A DNA stretch of 33,195 nt. Origin: Armatimonadota bacterium. GTDB lineage: Bacteria > Armatimonadota > Fervidibacteria > Fervidibacterales > Thermosaccharophagaceae. Below, in pieces: positions 1 through 9,165 of this stretch (position 1 is its first letter; every line of letters starts with the position of its first letter). The stretch spans positions 1-33,195 of the forward strand of contig JANXAS010000036.1 in assembly GCA_025062195.1 (NCBI GenBank), given 5' to 3'. A program made the translations under genes and the position numbers. Under the pieces are notes generated by a model. The model was not told where the DNA came from and did not search any database. It saw only the letters and a program-made list of their open reading frames with translations.

Positions 1-984
1 AGGGTGAGCGGGAGAGTGGGCAGGGAGAACAGCGCTCTTATTGGCGCTGTAATTTATCTGGCTTCTGCGTCCCTAATTCCCATTGCATACCACACTCACA
101 GCATAGCACTCCTCCTAATCCTCTCGGCGATCGCTGGAATTGCAATTGGCTTTTATTGGCCAGCTGTCCAGGCGCTTATGGGAACAGCAGCACCAAGAGA
201 AAAGTTGCTCACATTCATCACCATCTATAACTTGGCTTGGAGCGCGGGCAGGATGCTCGGAATGAGACTCTCTGGAAACTTGTTCATGCACTCCCCTAAC
301 ATGCCTTTCATTGTGGGCGGTGCAATCAGCCTGCTGGTGGTGCTTGCCACTTTGGCAGCGCGTGCATTTGAGGCGCAGAGGGATAGTGAGGCGGTTGACT
401 TTTCTCGGGTATTGGCTCGCTACAGCTCGGCTGAATTTAACAGTCTCGTTGTAGCTTCAGCTCAGCTTGGGAATCTGCTTCGCACACTCTCCGTCGGGAC
501 AGCTGTCGCTCTTTTCCCCAAATGGGCTTCATCGTTGCGTTTCAGCCCAGCTCAAGTTAGCGAGCTTGTCTTCCTTTTGCTTGTCGGTCATTTCCTTAGC
601 TTCATCGTTGCGCCAGCACTTTACGCATGGATAAGCCCAAAGATGCTCGTCATAATCAAGATAGCTATTTCCTGCGGTTCTATCCTGATCTCCTTGAGCA
701 ATGCCGCATGGCAATTCTTCCTCTCGTTCCTTCTCGTTGGCGTTTGCGCCGGATTAGCGTGCACAACGAGCACATACTACTCAATCCTCTCGCAAGGCAG
801 AACAACAAGTGGCAGCGCACGCCATGAGGCAAGCGTCGGTGCCGGATCTGTCCTCGGTCCCATACTCGGTGGGTTTATAGCGCAAGTTACAGCATCACAG
901 CGCTCACCATACATGCTTATGGCGTTCATCGGGCTATGCCTGCTAGCGCTTGACATTGTATATCTCCTGAGGCGCAGGAATTAG
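1..984 (+). CDS. MFS-type transporter, 5'-truncated
   Basis: This is a polytopic membrane protein of the major facilitator type. The reading frame is open to the first base of the window, and the first in-frame GTG (base 4) has no room for a ribosome binding site, so the true start lies upstream. The visible 326 residues carry about nine or ten hydrophobic segments. A full MFS protein has 12 segments and about 400 residues, so roughly the first two segments are missing. Features fitting the family are a helix with Gly-rich FYWP near residues 49-53, an R-x-x-G-M-R stretch near 82-87 at the end of a helix, and a basic C-terminus. Substrate cannot be predicted. It is followed by a 124-base gap and a receiver-domain gene on the same strand. 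Confidence 0.75.
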   Translation, partial: RVSGRVGRENSALIGAVIYLASASLIPIAYHTHSIALLLILSAIAGIAIGFYWPAVQALMGTAAPREKLLTFITIYNLAWSAGRMLGMRLSGNLFMHSPNMPFIVGGAISLLVVLATLAARAFEAQRDSEAVDFSRVLARYSSAEFNSLVVASAQLGNLLRTLSVGTAVALFPKWASSLRFSPAQVSELVFLLLVGHFLSFIVAPALYAWISPKMLVIIKIAISCGSILISLSNAAWQFFLSFLLVGVCAGLACTTSTYYSILSQGRTTSGSARHEASVGAGSVLGPILGGFIAQVTASQRSPYMLMAFIGLCLLALDIVYLLRRRN

Positions 985-1108
985 CGCCGCAAACTGCCGA
1001 CACCCGCGCTCAACAATTTGCTGCCACCTTGTTAAACCAGATAAGCCCACATGGAATGTTCTTTGCGGGACTGAGAGTTCACCACAACTAAAGGGAGGTG
1101 AGGACAAG

Positions 1109-1489
1109 ATGGCAACGGTTCTTGTAGTTGACGATGAAGAGTGCATCCGCAGACTGCTCAACATAGCGTTGACTAAAGCTGGTTACGATGTCCTGACTGC
1201 CTCAAACGGTGAGCAAGGTTACACGATCGCCCGTTCCGTTCACCCAGACTTGATACTGCTTGATGTGAACATGCCGGACATATCCGGTGTAGCAATCTGC
1301 AAACTTCTAAAAGGTGATCCAAAGACAAGCGATATTGAGGTGCTCCTGATGACCGGCGGATGCCTGACCGAAGAACAAGCTATGGAAGCCGGCGCAAAAA
1401 AGCTGTTACGAAAGCCTTTCAGCCTTAGGATGCTTGTTGAGTATATTAACTCACTGTTCGCATCAAATCGCCTTGCACCGGTGGGTTAG
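1109..1489 (+). CDS. stand-alone response regulator receiver (CheY-like)
   Basis: This 126-residue protein is a single receiver domain with no output domain, the usual size for CheY/Spo0F-type phosphorelay proteins. All key residues are present: the acidic pair D8-D9, the phospho-acceptor D52 in LLDVNMPD, the conserved T82 in LLMTGG, and K102 in RKPF. It should accept phosphate from a histidine kinase and act through protein-protein contact in the cytoplasm. No kinase is encoded in the window, so its partner is elsewhere. The ATG start follows a strong GGGAGGTGAGG ribosome site at about 1093-1103. It converges on the aminotransferase gene with only 23 bases between the two stop codons. Confidence 0.93.
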   Translation: MATVLVVDDEECIRRLLNIALTKAGYDVLTASNGEQGYTIARSVHPDLILLDVNMPDISGVAICKLLKGDPKTSDIEVLLMTGGCLTEEQAMEAGAKKLLRKPFSLRMLVEYINSLFASNRLAPVG

Positions 1490-1512
1490 AGAATCAGCGA
1501 TTGTGCCATCCT

Positions 1513-2724
1513 TCAGTTCTCACGCAACGCTTTTTCCATTATGTCCATTGCCATTTCAACCTCATCGTCGCTCACATTAAGTGGTGGAGCAACTCTCACA
1601 ACCCTCTCGGAATGCAGCGTCCATCCAAGTATCAGGCGGCGCTTGAGAGATTGCGAGACGAACCTTCTTGCTGCACCTTCATGGGCAAATTCAATCCCTA
1701 TGAGCAAACCGAGACCACGCACATCCAATATGAGGTTTGAACCCCACTTGAGCTTGCGAAGCCTGCCTATGATGTATTCTCCGACTGTGTTCGCCCTCTC
1801 CCACAACCTCTCTCCGATTATCACATCAAGGGAGGCGAGCGCTGCCGCACAACAAACCGGGTGACCACCAAATGTGGTCACATGAGATAACGGTGGTTCT
1901 TGAGACAGCGTCCCCATAACATCAGCCCTTCCGACGAACGCACCAATTGGCATGCCGCCGCCGAGCGCCTTCGCAAGCGTGATTATATCTGGAACGATGC
2001 CCCAGTGTTCCAGCGCAAACATTCTCCCGGTGCGCCCAAAGCCCGTTTGCACCTCATCAAATATGAGCAGAGCGCCAACCTGATCACATCGGCTCCGCAA
2101 TTCCCTCATGAACCTTTCGCTCGGTATTCGTATCCCGCCCTCGCCCTGTATTGGCTCAACTATAACAGCTGCAGTCTGCTCATCTATCTCCCCAAGGGCG
2201 TCAACATCGTTGAACGGAAGAAAGGTGACATTGGTTAGCAGCGGTTCAAATGGCTCACGATAAACGCTCCGCCCAGTCACAGACAATGAGCCATGTGTGT
2301 CGCCGTGAAAGCTCCCGTCAAAAGCGATGAGCTTGCTTCGGCGAGTAAATTTCTTTGCCACCTTGAGCGCCCCTTCATTTGCCTCTGTGCCGCTGTTAGT
2401 GAAATAGACGACATCAAGCGGTTCCGGGAGAAGTTCGCTGAGGCGCTTTGCGAGCGTCACTTGCGGCTCAAGCACATACTCACCGTAGACCATGACATGT
2501 AGATACTTTTGAGCTTGCTCCACTATGGCTGATACAACCTTTGGATGAGTGTGCCCGATGTTATTGACAGCTATTCCGGACATGAAGTCAAGGTATGCCT
2601 CACCATCAACTGTGTAAACGAATGAACCGCTTGCTCTCTCCACAACCAACCCCAATGGCTCGCTTGAAGTTTGACAGACATGCCTGAGGAACAGCCGGCG
2701 CAACTCTTCCTTTCGCCACGCCAT
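1513..2724 (-). CDS. class III PLP-dependent aminotransferase (acetylornithine/ornithine aminotransferase-like)
   Basis: The product is a fold-type I, subgroup III aminotransferase. Counting from the ATG at 2724 (403 residues), PLP contacts include D223 in FDEVQTGFGRTG and the Schiff-base lysine K252 in TLAKALGGGMPIG; TNSGTEAN near residue 110 binds the cofactor phosphate. The family transfers amino groups from ornithine, acetylornithine, putrescine or similar omega-amines to 2-oxoglutarate. An argD role is possible but not proven, since argF is 13 kb away in another operon. An upstream in-frame GTG at 2778 overlaps the mutL stop (GTGA). I prefer the ATG at 2724 because GAGGTGGG at 2731-2738 lies 6 bases before it and the extra 18 residues look non-conserved. 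It is probably co-transcribed with mutL. Confidence 0.88.
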   Translation of the reverse strand: MAWRKEELRRLFLRHVCQTSSEPLGLVVERASGSFVYTVDGEAYLDFMSGIAVNNIGHTHPKVVSAIVEQAQKYLHVMVYGEYVLEPQVTLAKRLSELLPEPLDVVYFTNSGTEANEGALKVAKKFTRRSKLIAFDGSFHGDTHGSLSVTGRSVYREPFEPLLTNVTFLPFNDVDALGEIDEQTAAVIVEPIQGEGGIRIPSERFMRELRSRCDQVGALLIFDEVQTGFGRTGRMFALEHWGIVPDIITLAKALGGGMPIGAFVGRADVMGTLSQEPPLSHVTTFGGHPVCCAAALASLDVIIGERLWERANTVGEYIIGRLRKLKWGSNLILDVRGLGLLIGIEFAHEGAARRFVSQSLKRRLILGWTLHSERVVRVAPPLNVSDDEVEMAMDIMEKALREN

Positions 2725-2774
2725 TTCAGACCCACCTCGCTGCGCCTTCATAAACCCGACCTTGGTGTTTATTG

Positions 2775-4631
2775 TCACCGCTCAAATCTCCTGTTTAGCT
2801 CCTCAGTTGTGAGGGCGAGCATAACAGGTTGTCCATGAGGGCAGAGCAATGGTTTGCTCGTTTTGCAAAGGTCGGCAATGAGCCGTTCCATCTCGTGCAT
2901 TGAGAGCGCCTCGCCAGCCTTGATCGCCGACTTGCAAGCAATGCTCGCTCTAAGCTCGTCGGCAAGTTCTTCAAGCGTTCTTGGGCGCTGTTCAAGCATC
3001 AGCTCGGCGACAATATCGTGCAATAGTTGCGCATATGGCTGATTTAGCATGACAGCCGGTATTGAGCGCACGACAAAGGCGTTTCCACCAAACGGCTCAA
3101 TCTCAACCCCAATTGACCTAAAGACCTCCAAATGTTCCTCAACAAATTTCGCCTCAGCCTGCCCCAATGATAGCGTCATCGGTGTAATGAGCCACTGTAT
3201 GGCATGTCTGTCAGTCGCCCTTTCGCATAGCGACTCATAAATGATGCGCTCATGTGCCCTATGCTGCGAGATGATGTATAGCCCATCTTGCGCCTCAGCG
3301 AGTATGTATGAGCGATGAAGTTGAGCTATCGGGCGAAGCGCGGCAATTAAAAGGTTGGCATCGCACGAAATGTCAGTTTGCAACCCCATCTCAATTTGTT
3401 CCATTGGCTGTGTTCCCTTTTGAGGAGAGCTATCATGCGTGTGCGATGGCTGCGCAGCCTGCATAGCAGCGCCCTGCGGAATTTGAGCGGGTTTTGTGGC
3501 AGTGGAATCTGATGGCGAAAAAAGCCTTGCTCTTAGCAGCCTGCCAAACGCATCCTGCTTTTGCCCCCGCCGCTTTTGAACATGAACATCCACTGACGCT
3601 GGCGGCTTAAGAGCCATTCCCGGCGAGACTACAACCTTTACGAGCGTAAGCTGTATGGCTTCAATTATAAGCCTTTGGACCTCAGCTTCGTTTTCAAACT
3701 TGACCTCAATCTTAGCTGGGTGCACATTGACATCCACAAGTGATGGCTCAACCTCAATGCAGACCACGCACACAGGATGCCTGTCGCTTGGAATCATACC
3801 CCGGTAGGCATAGCTTATGGCGAGTGATATGCCATGATGCCTTACGCAGCGTCCATTTACGATGATGACTTGATAGCTTCGGCTGCTCTTTGTCAACGAT
3901 GGCTTTGATGTTAACCCGAGTATGCGCACCTTTGGTGTTGAGAGTTCAACTGGGACAAGCTCTTTAGCCACTTCGCTCCCCCAGACAATTGCCACTGTTG
4001 AGCGTAGGTCGCCGCCGGTGGCTTCTACAGAATGATGGATTATATCCCTGCCATCATGGCGCAGCGTGAATGATACATTTGGGCGAGCAAGGATGAACCT
4101 CGTGAGCAAATCTGCAATTTGATTGAACTCCGATGTGGCTGAACGCAGGAATTTCAATCTCGCCGGAACATTGTGAAACAATTTGTGCACACTGACGATG
4201 GTTCCAACCGGACAGCCAACGGATGAAAGCTCAACTATGACGCCCTCTTCAACGACCACCTTTGTTCCGACATCGCTGCCATGCTCTCGCGTCAAAAGTT
4301 CAACCCTTGAGACGGCAGCTATGCTTGGCAATGCTTCGCCTCTGAAGCCAAGCGTCGTTATGCGGTGCAAGTCATCTGCAGTTCGTATTTTGCTTGTGGC
4401 ATGCCTTTGAAAGGCGAGCACTGCATCCTCGGGTGACATGCCACACCCATCGTCTGAGACCCTGATCAGCCTTTTCCCGCCGGCTTCAACTTCGACGGTT
4501 ATTTTCCTTGCGCCAGCATCAAGCGAATTTTCAACGAGTTCCTTGACTACGGATGCGGGGCGCTCAACCACCTCACCAGCGGCGATCTGCGCCACTACAT
4601 CCGGTTCAAGAACGCGTATTTTCGTCGCCAT
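2775..4631 (-). CDS. mutL: DNA mismatch repair protein MutL
   Basis: MutL couples mismatch recognition by MutS to strand incision. The N-terminal GHKL ATPase is intact: E31 and N35 in VKELVENSLDAGA, the DDGCGM box at 60-65, and GFRGEAL at 95-101. A middle transducer domain and a Pro/Gln-rich linker precede the C-terminal dimerization/endonuclease domain. That domain keeps ACKSAIKAG (C566) and CPHG (C597-G600), but the normally DQHA(x)2E(x)4E motif reads SQHRAHERIIYE with S455 replacing the metal-linked Asp. Length (618 residues) is normal. An in-frame start at 4718 exists, but the ATG at 4631 has an upstream GAGGGCGAG site and begins with the usual family N-terminus (KIRVLEPDVVAQIAAGEVV). It lies upstream of the aminotransferase gene and diverges from the VWA operon. 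Confidence 0.95.
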   Translation of the reverse strand: MATKIRVLEPDVVAQIAAGEVVERPASVVKELVENSLDAGARKITVEVEAGGKRLIRVSDDGCGMSPEDAVLAFQRHATSKIRTADDLHRITTLGFRGEALPSIAAVSRVELLTREHGSDVGTKVVVEEGVIVELSSVGCPVGTIVSVHKLFHNVPARLKFLRSATSEFNQIADLLTRFILARPNVSFTLRHDGRDIIHHSVEATGGDLRSTVAIVWGSEVAKELVPVELSTPKVRILGLTSKPSLTKSSRSYQVIIVNGRCVRHHGISLAISYAYRGMIPSDRHPVCVVCIEVEPSLVDVNVHPAKIEVKFENEAEVQRLIIEAIQLTLVKVVVSPGMALKPPASVDVHVQKRRGQKQDAFGRLLRARLFSPSDSTATKPAQIPQGAAMQAAQPSHTHDSSPQKGTQPMEQIEMGLQTDISCDANLLIAALRPIAQLHRSYILAEAQDGLYIISQHRAHERIIYESLCERATDRHAIQWLITPMTLSLGQAEAKFVEEHLEVFRSIGVEIEPFGGNAFVVRSIPAVMLNQPYAQLLHDIVAELMLEQRPRTLEELADELRASIACKSAIKAGEALSMHEMERLIADLCKTSKPLLCPHGQPVMLALTTEELNRRFER

Positions 4632-4735
4632 TGCATCTCGCCCTCGCCTTGAGTTTAAATCCGACATTTGAATTTTATGCTCACAATATTTTTGGATGAG
4701 CCTTTGTGGTGTGCTCAACCCGTTCCATCAAGCCC

Positions 4736-4764
4736 TTGACACTGCAAGTGCGCCGTCACAAAAT
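4736..4764 (+). promoter_or_regulatory. sigma-70-like promoter for the VWA operon
   Basis: TTGACA at 4736-4741 is followed after exactly 17 bases by CAAAAT at 4759-4764. The -35 is perfect and the -10 matches four of six consensus bases. It lies in the 268-base divergent spacer between mutL and the VWA gene and would start transcription near 4771, giving a leader of about 130 bases. The same -35/-10 pair with the same spacing occurs upstream of the SRP RNA gene. No start-site evidence is available. Confidence 0.5.
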
Positions 4765-4881
4765 GGGATGTGACTTTTTCTACCCACAATGAGTATGGTT
4801 GTGCCGATGCCATCTCGCCAGGTGTGAAGGTGCTTTTAATGCGTTCTCCCATTGTGCGTCCTTAATGGGTGGCATCAGCTT

Positions 4882-4889
4882 GGGAGGTG
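4882..4889 (+). promoter_or_regulatory. ribosome binding site fixing the VWA protein start
   Basis: GGGAGGTG lies 10 bases before the ATG at 4900. It supports that start over the longer in-frame candidate beginning at 4852, which has no comparable site. Confidence 0.75.
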
Positions 4890-4899
4890 TCTTTTTGAC

Positions 4900-6189
4900 A
4901 TGTCTGAACAAATCGTGAAGTTGCAATGCGTGCTTGGGAGGGAAAGGGTGCTCGCCACACAAACCCCACAACTTTGCTACTTGCTTATTGAGGTGCTGCC
5001 AGTTGGCACTGCGGAGGGCGAGCGAATGCCGCTCAACATTTCGTTCGTGCTTGATAGGAGCGGTTCAATGGCTGGCGAGAAAATTGAAAACTTGAAGGAA
5101 GCTGTCAGGCTTGTCATTGACCAGCTTGAGCCGGACGACATCGTCTCAATCGTGATCTTTGATGACAAAGCGGATACGCTCGTTTCAAGCCAGCCAGCAA
5201 CTGATAGGAATGGATTAAAACGACTCGTTGACAAGATCACCGATAGAGGCGGGACAGAAATGTCAAAGGGCATGAGGCTTGGCTTGAATGAGTTGCGTAA
5301 GCATATGGCTCCGACAATGGTCAATCGCATGGTTCTCCTCACAGACGGTCAAACATTCGGCGATGAGGATGAATGCGTCCGCATAGCGAGGGAGTGTCAG
5401 GAACTCGGCATACCCATAGCCGCGTTTGGCTTGGGTGAGGATTGGAATGAGGAATTGCTTGATGAGATAGCGGAGGCTACAAAATACAGCGGCGGCTTCT
5501 CGGAGTTCATTCGTGAGCCAAGCCAGATATTGACTCACTTCCAAGATGTGCTGCGCAGCATGAAGGGCACTGTCGCAAAGAATGCTTACCTAACCCTAAG
5601 GCTTGTTCAGGGCGTTTCGCCAAGACAAGTTTGGCGAGTCTTGCCGCTCATATCCAATTTGGGTTATCAACCGCTTTCCGACAGGGATGTGCAAGTATCG
5701 CTTGGCGATTTGGAGAGAGATGTTGGGCAGGCATTGCTCGTTGAATTGGTAATACCACCAAGGTCTCCCGGAAGATACAGGATAGCCCAAGCGGAAGTCA
5801 GCTACGACATACCGAGCCGGAACATATTCGGTGAGAAGGTGCGCTCAGATGTTGTTGTTGAATACACTTCCGATGAGGCGGCAGCGAAGCAGGTGAACGC
5901 GAAGGTCATGAACTTCGTTGAGAAAGCTACAGCCTTCAGGCTGCAGACGCAGGCGTTGCAGGCTGCAAGGGCTGGCGATTATCAGCGTGCCACACAGCTG
6001 CTCCGTCAGTCGGCAACTCGCCTCTTGAACCTCGGTGAAAGGGAACTTGCGACGGTGGCGCTTGAGGAGGCAAAGCGCCTTGAGCAAGGTGAAGGAATGT
6101 CGTCGACCGGCACGAAGCGATTGCGATACGAAACACAGAGGCTTACTCGGCAATTGCCGAGGGAGGAAGAGAAGCCACAAAGCGGATGA
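4900..6189 (+). CDS. VWA domain protein with intact MIDAS site
   Basis: The 429-residue protein holds a von Willebrand factor A domain at about residues 44-215. The metal-ion-dependent adhesion site is complete: D52-x-S54-x-S56 in FVLDRSGSM, T119 in DRGGTEM, and D149 in LLTDGQ. VWA domains with this site bind protein ligands through a coordinated divalent cation. A beta-rich region follows, then an alpha-helical C-terminus (about 330-429) rich in Ala, Arg and Glu that resembles a short helical repeat or coiled segment. No signal peptide or membrane helix is visible, so it should be cytoplasmic. Only 16 bases separate it from the zinc-ribbon/FHA gene, and both are likely one transcript from the promoter at 4736. 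The ligand is unknown. Confidence 0.88.
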   Translation: MSEQIVKLQCVLGRERVLATQTPQLCYLLIEVLPVGTAEGERMPLNISFVLDRSGSMAGEKIENLKEAVRLVIDQLEPDDIVSIVIFDDKADTLVSSQPATDRNGLKRLVDKITDRGGTEMSKGMRLGLNELRKHMAPTMVNRMVLLTDGQTFGDEDECVRIARECQELGIPIAAFGLGEDWNEELLDEIAEATKYSGGFSEFIREPSQILTHFQDVLRSMKGTVAKNAYLTLRLVQGVSPRQVWRVLPLISNLGYQPLSDRDVQVSLGDLERDVGQALLVELVIPPRSPGRYRIAQAEVSYDIPSRNIFGEKVRSDVVVEYTSDEAAAKQVNAKVMNFVEKATAFRLQTQALQAARAGDYQRATQLLRQSATRLLNLGERELATVALEEAKRLEQGEGMSSTGTKRLRYETQRLTRQLPREEEKPQSG

Positions 6190-6205
6190 CTGGAGGTGAG
6201 ATGTA

Positions 6206-6841
6206 ATGGGTGTAAAATGCCAGCAGTGTGGAACCGAGAACATAGATGGAGCATTGTTTTGCGACGAGTGTGGCGCAAGCTTGAGCGCAGCTGCTGCACT
6301 CCAATTGCCACAGGCGGCGGAGCAAGCGGAGCCACAGGAGGCAACATTAACTGAGGCGATGCAGGTCGCTGTCGGGAAGGCTTGTCCAAGCTGTGGTCAC
6401 ACAAATCCGCAGGATGCACGCTTCTGCGAGGATTGTGGTGCCGCACTTGTTGAAGTACCCGAAGTTGAAAAGCCCCAGGGCGCACCAGCTGCACCAGCGG
6501 TCGCACCGCCTGCTGTTATGGCTAAGCTTATTACGGACGAAGGCAATGAGATACAACTTGATTTCGGAGCCAAGTCAGAATTGCTCATCGGGCGCGCAGA
6601 CCCAGTGAGCCGTGTCTTCCCCGATGTTGACCTTACTCCGCACGGCGGATATGAAGCCGGCGTATCAAGAAAGCATTGCATCATACGATATGCTAATGGG
6701 CAGTTCACGGTTGAGGATTTGGAAAGCACGAACGGAACGAAGCTAAACGGAAGGTTCATACAGCCGAAGGTGCCACATCAACTTAACGACGGCGATGAGC
6801 TTGTGCTTGGTGCGCTCAGACTCAGGTTTTCGTCGCGATGA
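6206..6841 (+). CDS. double zinc-ribbon protein with C-terminal FHA domain
   Basis: Two CxxC...CxxC zinc ribbons (C5/C8/C19/C22 and C60/C63/C74/C77) are joined by Ala/Gln/Glu-rich linkers to an FHA domain at about 107-211. The FHA phosphothreonine-binding residues are in place: G129-R130 of IGRAD, S154-R155-K156-H157, and N176 in STNG. FHA domains bind phosphothreonine, so this protein is a likely reader for a Ser/Thr kinase, none of which is encoded in the window. GGAGGTGAG sits just before the ATG. The stop codon overlaps the next start (ATGA at 6838-6841), which implies translational coupling to the membrane protein. A related zinc ribbon of the same spacing occurs in the protein at 13300-13761. 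Confidence 0.88.
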   Translation: MGVKCQQCGTENIDGALFCDECGASLSAAAALQLPQAAEQAEPQEATLTEAMQVAVGKACPSCGHTNPQDARFCEDCGAALVEVPEVEKPQGAPAAPAVAPPAVMAKLITDEGNEIQLDFGAKSELLIGRADPVSRVFPDVDLTPHGGYEAGVSRKHCIIRYANGQFTVEDLESTNGTKLNGRFIQPKVPHQLNDGDELVLGALRLRFSSR

Positions 6842-9165
6842 CTGGTGAGCCTCAAAAGGCTTTCGGTGAGACAGTGAGCGCTTTTATGGCACTTCATAAA
6901 GTCAGCCTTTCACTCCTGTTGCTGACAGTGACATTTTACCACTGCGTGCGGGCTCAAGGGGCACAACCGCATGCGCCCAAATCATGCAATGGGGGTGGGA
7001 ACACCCCTTCCCATTTATCCGATTCACTCATTGCCGGACGCAAAATCATTTATGCGCATCCGTTATCCTGCGGGAAGAATGTAAAGCGCATCCTCGTCAT
7101 CCTCATCGGCGGTTTAAGGTTTACCGAAGCCACATCACTTGAAATGCCCTTCCTCAGCAATCAGTTGAACAGGTGTCCGGTTGGGTTGATGAGCCGTGAT
7201 TGCAGGCGTAGGGAGAAGGAGGGCAGTGTCTATGTCACTATAGCCCTCGGAACACGCTCAGCCGGAAATGAGATGGCAAGCTTGGCATTCAACTTGAATG
7301 ATAGAGTCAATGGCGAATTAGCCCGAGAAGCTTATAGACGCATCTATGGCAAAGCTCCAAGTGGTGACATTGTTCACCTCGGGTGGAGCAGCATCGCAAG
7401 GTTAAACGGCACAAGCAAGCTGCGCGGGTTGGGATGGGCTCTCAAAGTGGGCAATACAGCTGCTGCTTTCATCGGCGGCAGGAATTTTTCCTGTGAACAT
7501 TCGGGCTATGGAGCTTGCTTGCTCGCAGATGAAGATGGATGCATCATGCGCGGGGTCATTGATGAAGACCTATGCAGGCAAGTTAGCATCGGTGGCTACT
7601 TTGTTCCGCTGACTGATGTGCACAGGCTGAAAGCGCTTGCCGAAAAAGCCTTGAAGGCGCACAGGTTCGTTGCAGTTGAGATTGATGATGCACTCTGTGT
7701 CGCCGATGCGCCGTCACCTTTGCGCCGATATGCATTGAATCATGTTGACCGGCTAATACAGATGCTCTTTGAGCTGTGCAACGATAAGGGGGCATACACT
7801 TGGCTTGTCGTTCCGTTACCACCAAGCCTGCGCGAACCGCAGATGACATTGGTTGCAGCGTTGAGCCAACCCAATCGCGGCTTGCTCATATCGGAGACAA
7901 CGAAATGGCTTGGGATCATATCAGCCACAGATTTGGCTGCCACTTGGTTGCATCAATTTGGGTTGAAGCCGCCACCGCATATGACCGGACATGTGATCCA
8001 TTTCGCCGAAGTTGAAAACGCTCTCAAAGCGCTGCTCAAATTGAATGAGAGGACGATGCGCCATTTTGTAGGCTATGCATGGGCTATATTAGGTGTTGCG
8101 GTATTGTGCGCTTTAACCCTTATAACATTCGGCATAAATGCCGCTTTCAAATTCGGCACTCCATCACATCTCCGCCTACTTCAGCTGACGGCGCTGATGA
8201 GTTTATCCACACCGCTATCACTGCTTACAGCCGGCGCATTTGAATTCCCCACAGGGCTGCACATAATGGCATTTATCATCGTTACAAGCCTCATCATCGG
8301 AATGCTTGCCGTAACCATTGGAGCCATTCGTGGCGCACATATGATCGCGGCAGTCATGTTGGTATTAACTGCGATTGACTGTGCTTTCGGCGGCAGCCTT
8401 TTGCGCAATTCCTTCATCGGTTACACGCCGATAAATGGGTGGCGCTTTTACGGTCTTGGGAACGAAGTCATCGGGGCGCTCATTCCGTGTTCGGCACTGA
8501 CGCTTTCATGGCTGCTTACCCGAGATATTGGGTGTGGATGTAAGCTTGCTGTCGCCATCCTCTTTTGGCTCTCCACTACAGCCATTGTGAGCGCGCCGGT
8601 GCTCGGGGCGAACTTTGGTGGTGCCATGTCAATCGGTGTAGCGCTGGCTGGGCTGAGCGCCGCACACATTCAACGCAGCCGTGGGTGGATACTCCCCATA
8701 TGCGCTTCAGGCGTATCCTTAATCCTTGTGCCATTGATGGCGAGCGCCCTTGAGCTAACAGTTGGTGAAGCGGCAAGGACTCACATTGGCGAGTTGCTCA
8801 TGCAAACTCGTTTGCATGGCTTAAGCGCAGTATATGATGCGGCATTGCGCAGGATGCTCGTGCATGTTGAGGTCATTCAAGGGCAGCGGCTTTACCTAAT
8901 TGGCATTGCATTTCTTCTGGCGCTCACTGCAGGGCTGTTTAAGTTGAAAGAGCTGCGCCACTTGCCGGTTGATTCGCGAATTGCCATCCTGTTCTCATGC
9001 GCAGGATTATGGGCGATGCTCTTCTTTAACGACACCGGTGCGCTGGCAATCATACCCGGGCTTATCACAGCGATTAGTTACACTTTCATATCCGTTGCCG
9101 CCACCGCTACAGGACCTCATTCTCGCTCATCAACTCAAACGGCAGCTGTTTTTAAAGGCGGTTGA
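6838..9165 (+). CDS. membrane protein with alkaline-phosphatase-like N-terminal domain and about ten membrane helices
   Basis: The 775-residue product begins with a hydrophobic signal segment (about residues 18-38, ending near HCVRAQGA). Next comes an extracytoplasmic region to about residue 405, then about ten hydrophobic helices. The outer region resembles the alkaline phosphatase/sulfatase fold as seen in uncharacterized membrane proteins: an [10 protein letters not shown] strand at the position of the usual metal-site strand, and a late [10 protein letters not shown]...HMTGHVI segment like the end of that fold. The usual catalytic Asp/Ser/Thr-metal set is not obvious, so it may not be an active phosphatase. 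The membrane part contains [13 protein letters not shown], a motif I associate with this uncharacterized family. The gene overlaps the FHA gene by ATGA, and its 3' end overlaps gatA by 31 bases tail to tail. A shorter start at 6886 is possible but has no good ribosome site. Confidence 0.8.
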   Translation: MTGEPQKAFGETVSAFMALHKVSLSLLLLTVTFYHCVRAQGAQPHAPKSCNGGGNTPSHLSDSLIAGRKIIYAHPLSCGKNVKRILVILIGGLRFTEATSLEMPFLSNQLNRCPVGLMSRDCRRREKEGSVYVTIALGTRSAGNEMASLAFNLNDRVNGELAREAYRRIYGKAPSGDIVHLGWSSIARLNGTSKLRGLGWALKVGNTAAAFIGGRNFSCEHSGYGACLLADEDGCIMRGVIDEDLCRQVSIGGYFVPLTDVHRLKALAEKALKAHRFVAVEIDDALCVADAPSPLRRYALNHVDRLIQMLFELCNDKGAYTWLVVPLPPSLREPQMTLVAALSQPNRGLLISETTKWLGIISATDLAATWLHQFGLKPPPHMTGHVIHFAEVENALKALLKLNERTMRHFVGYAWAILGVAVLCALTLITFGINAAFKFGTPSHLRLLQLTALMSLSTPLSLLTAGAFEFPTGLHIMAFIIVTSLIIGMLAVTIGAIRGAHMIAAVMLVLTAIDCAFGGSLLRNSFIGYTPINGWRFYGLGNEVIGALIPCSALTLSWLLTRDIGCGCKLAVAILFWLSTTAIVSAPVLGANFGGAMSIGVALAGLSAAHIQRSRGWILPICASGVSLILVPLMASALELTVGEAARTHIGELLMQTRLHGLSAVYDAALRRMLVHVEVIQGQRLYLIGIAFLLALTAGLFKLKELRHLPVDSRIAILFSCAGLWAMLFFNDTGALAIIPGLITAISYTFISVAATATGPHSRSSTQTAAVFKGG

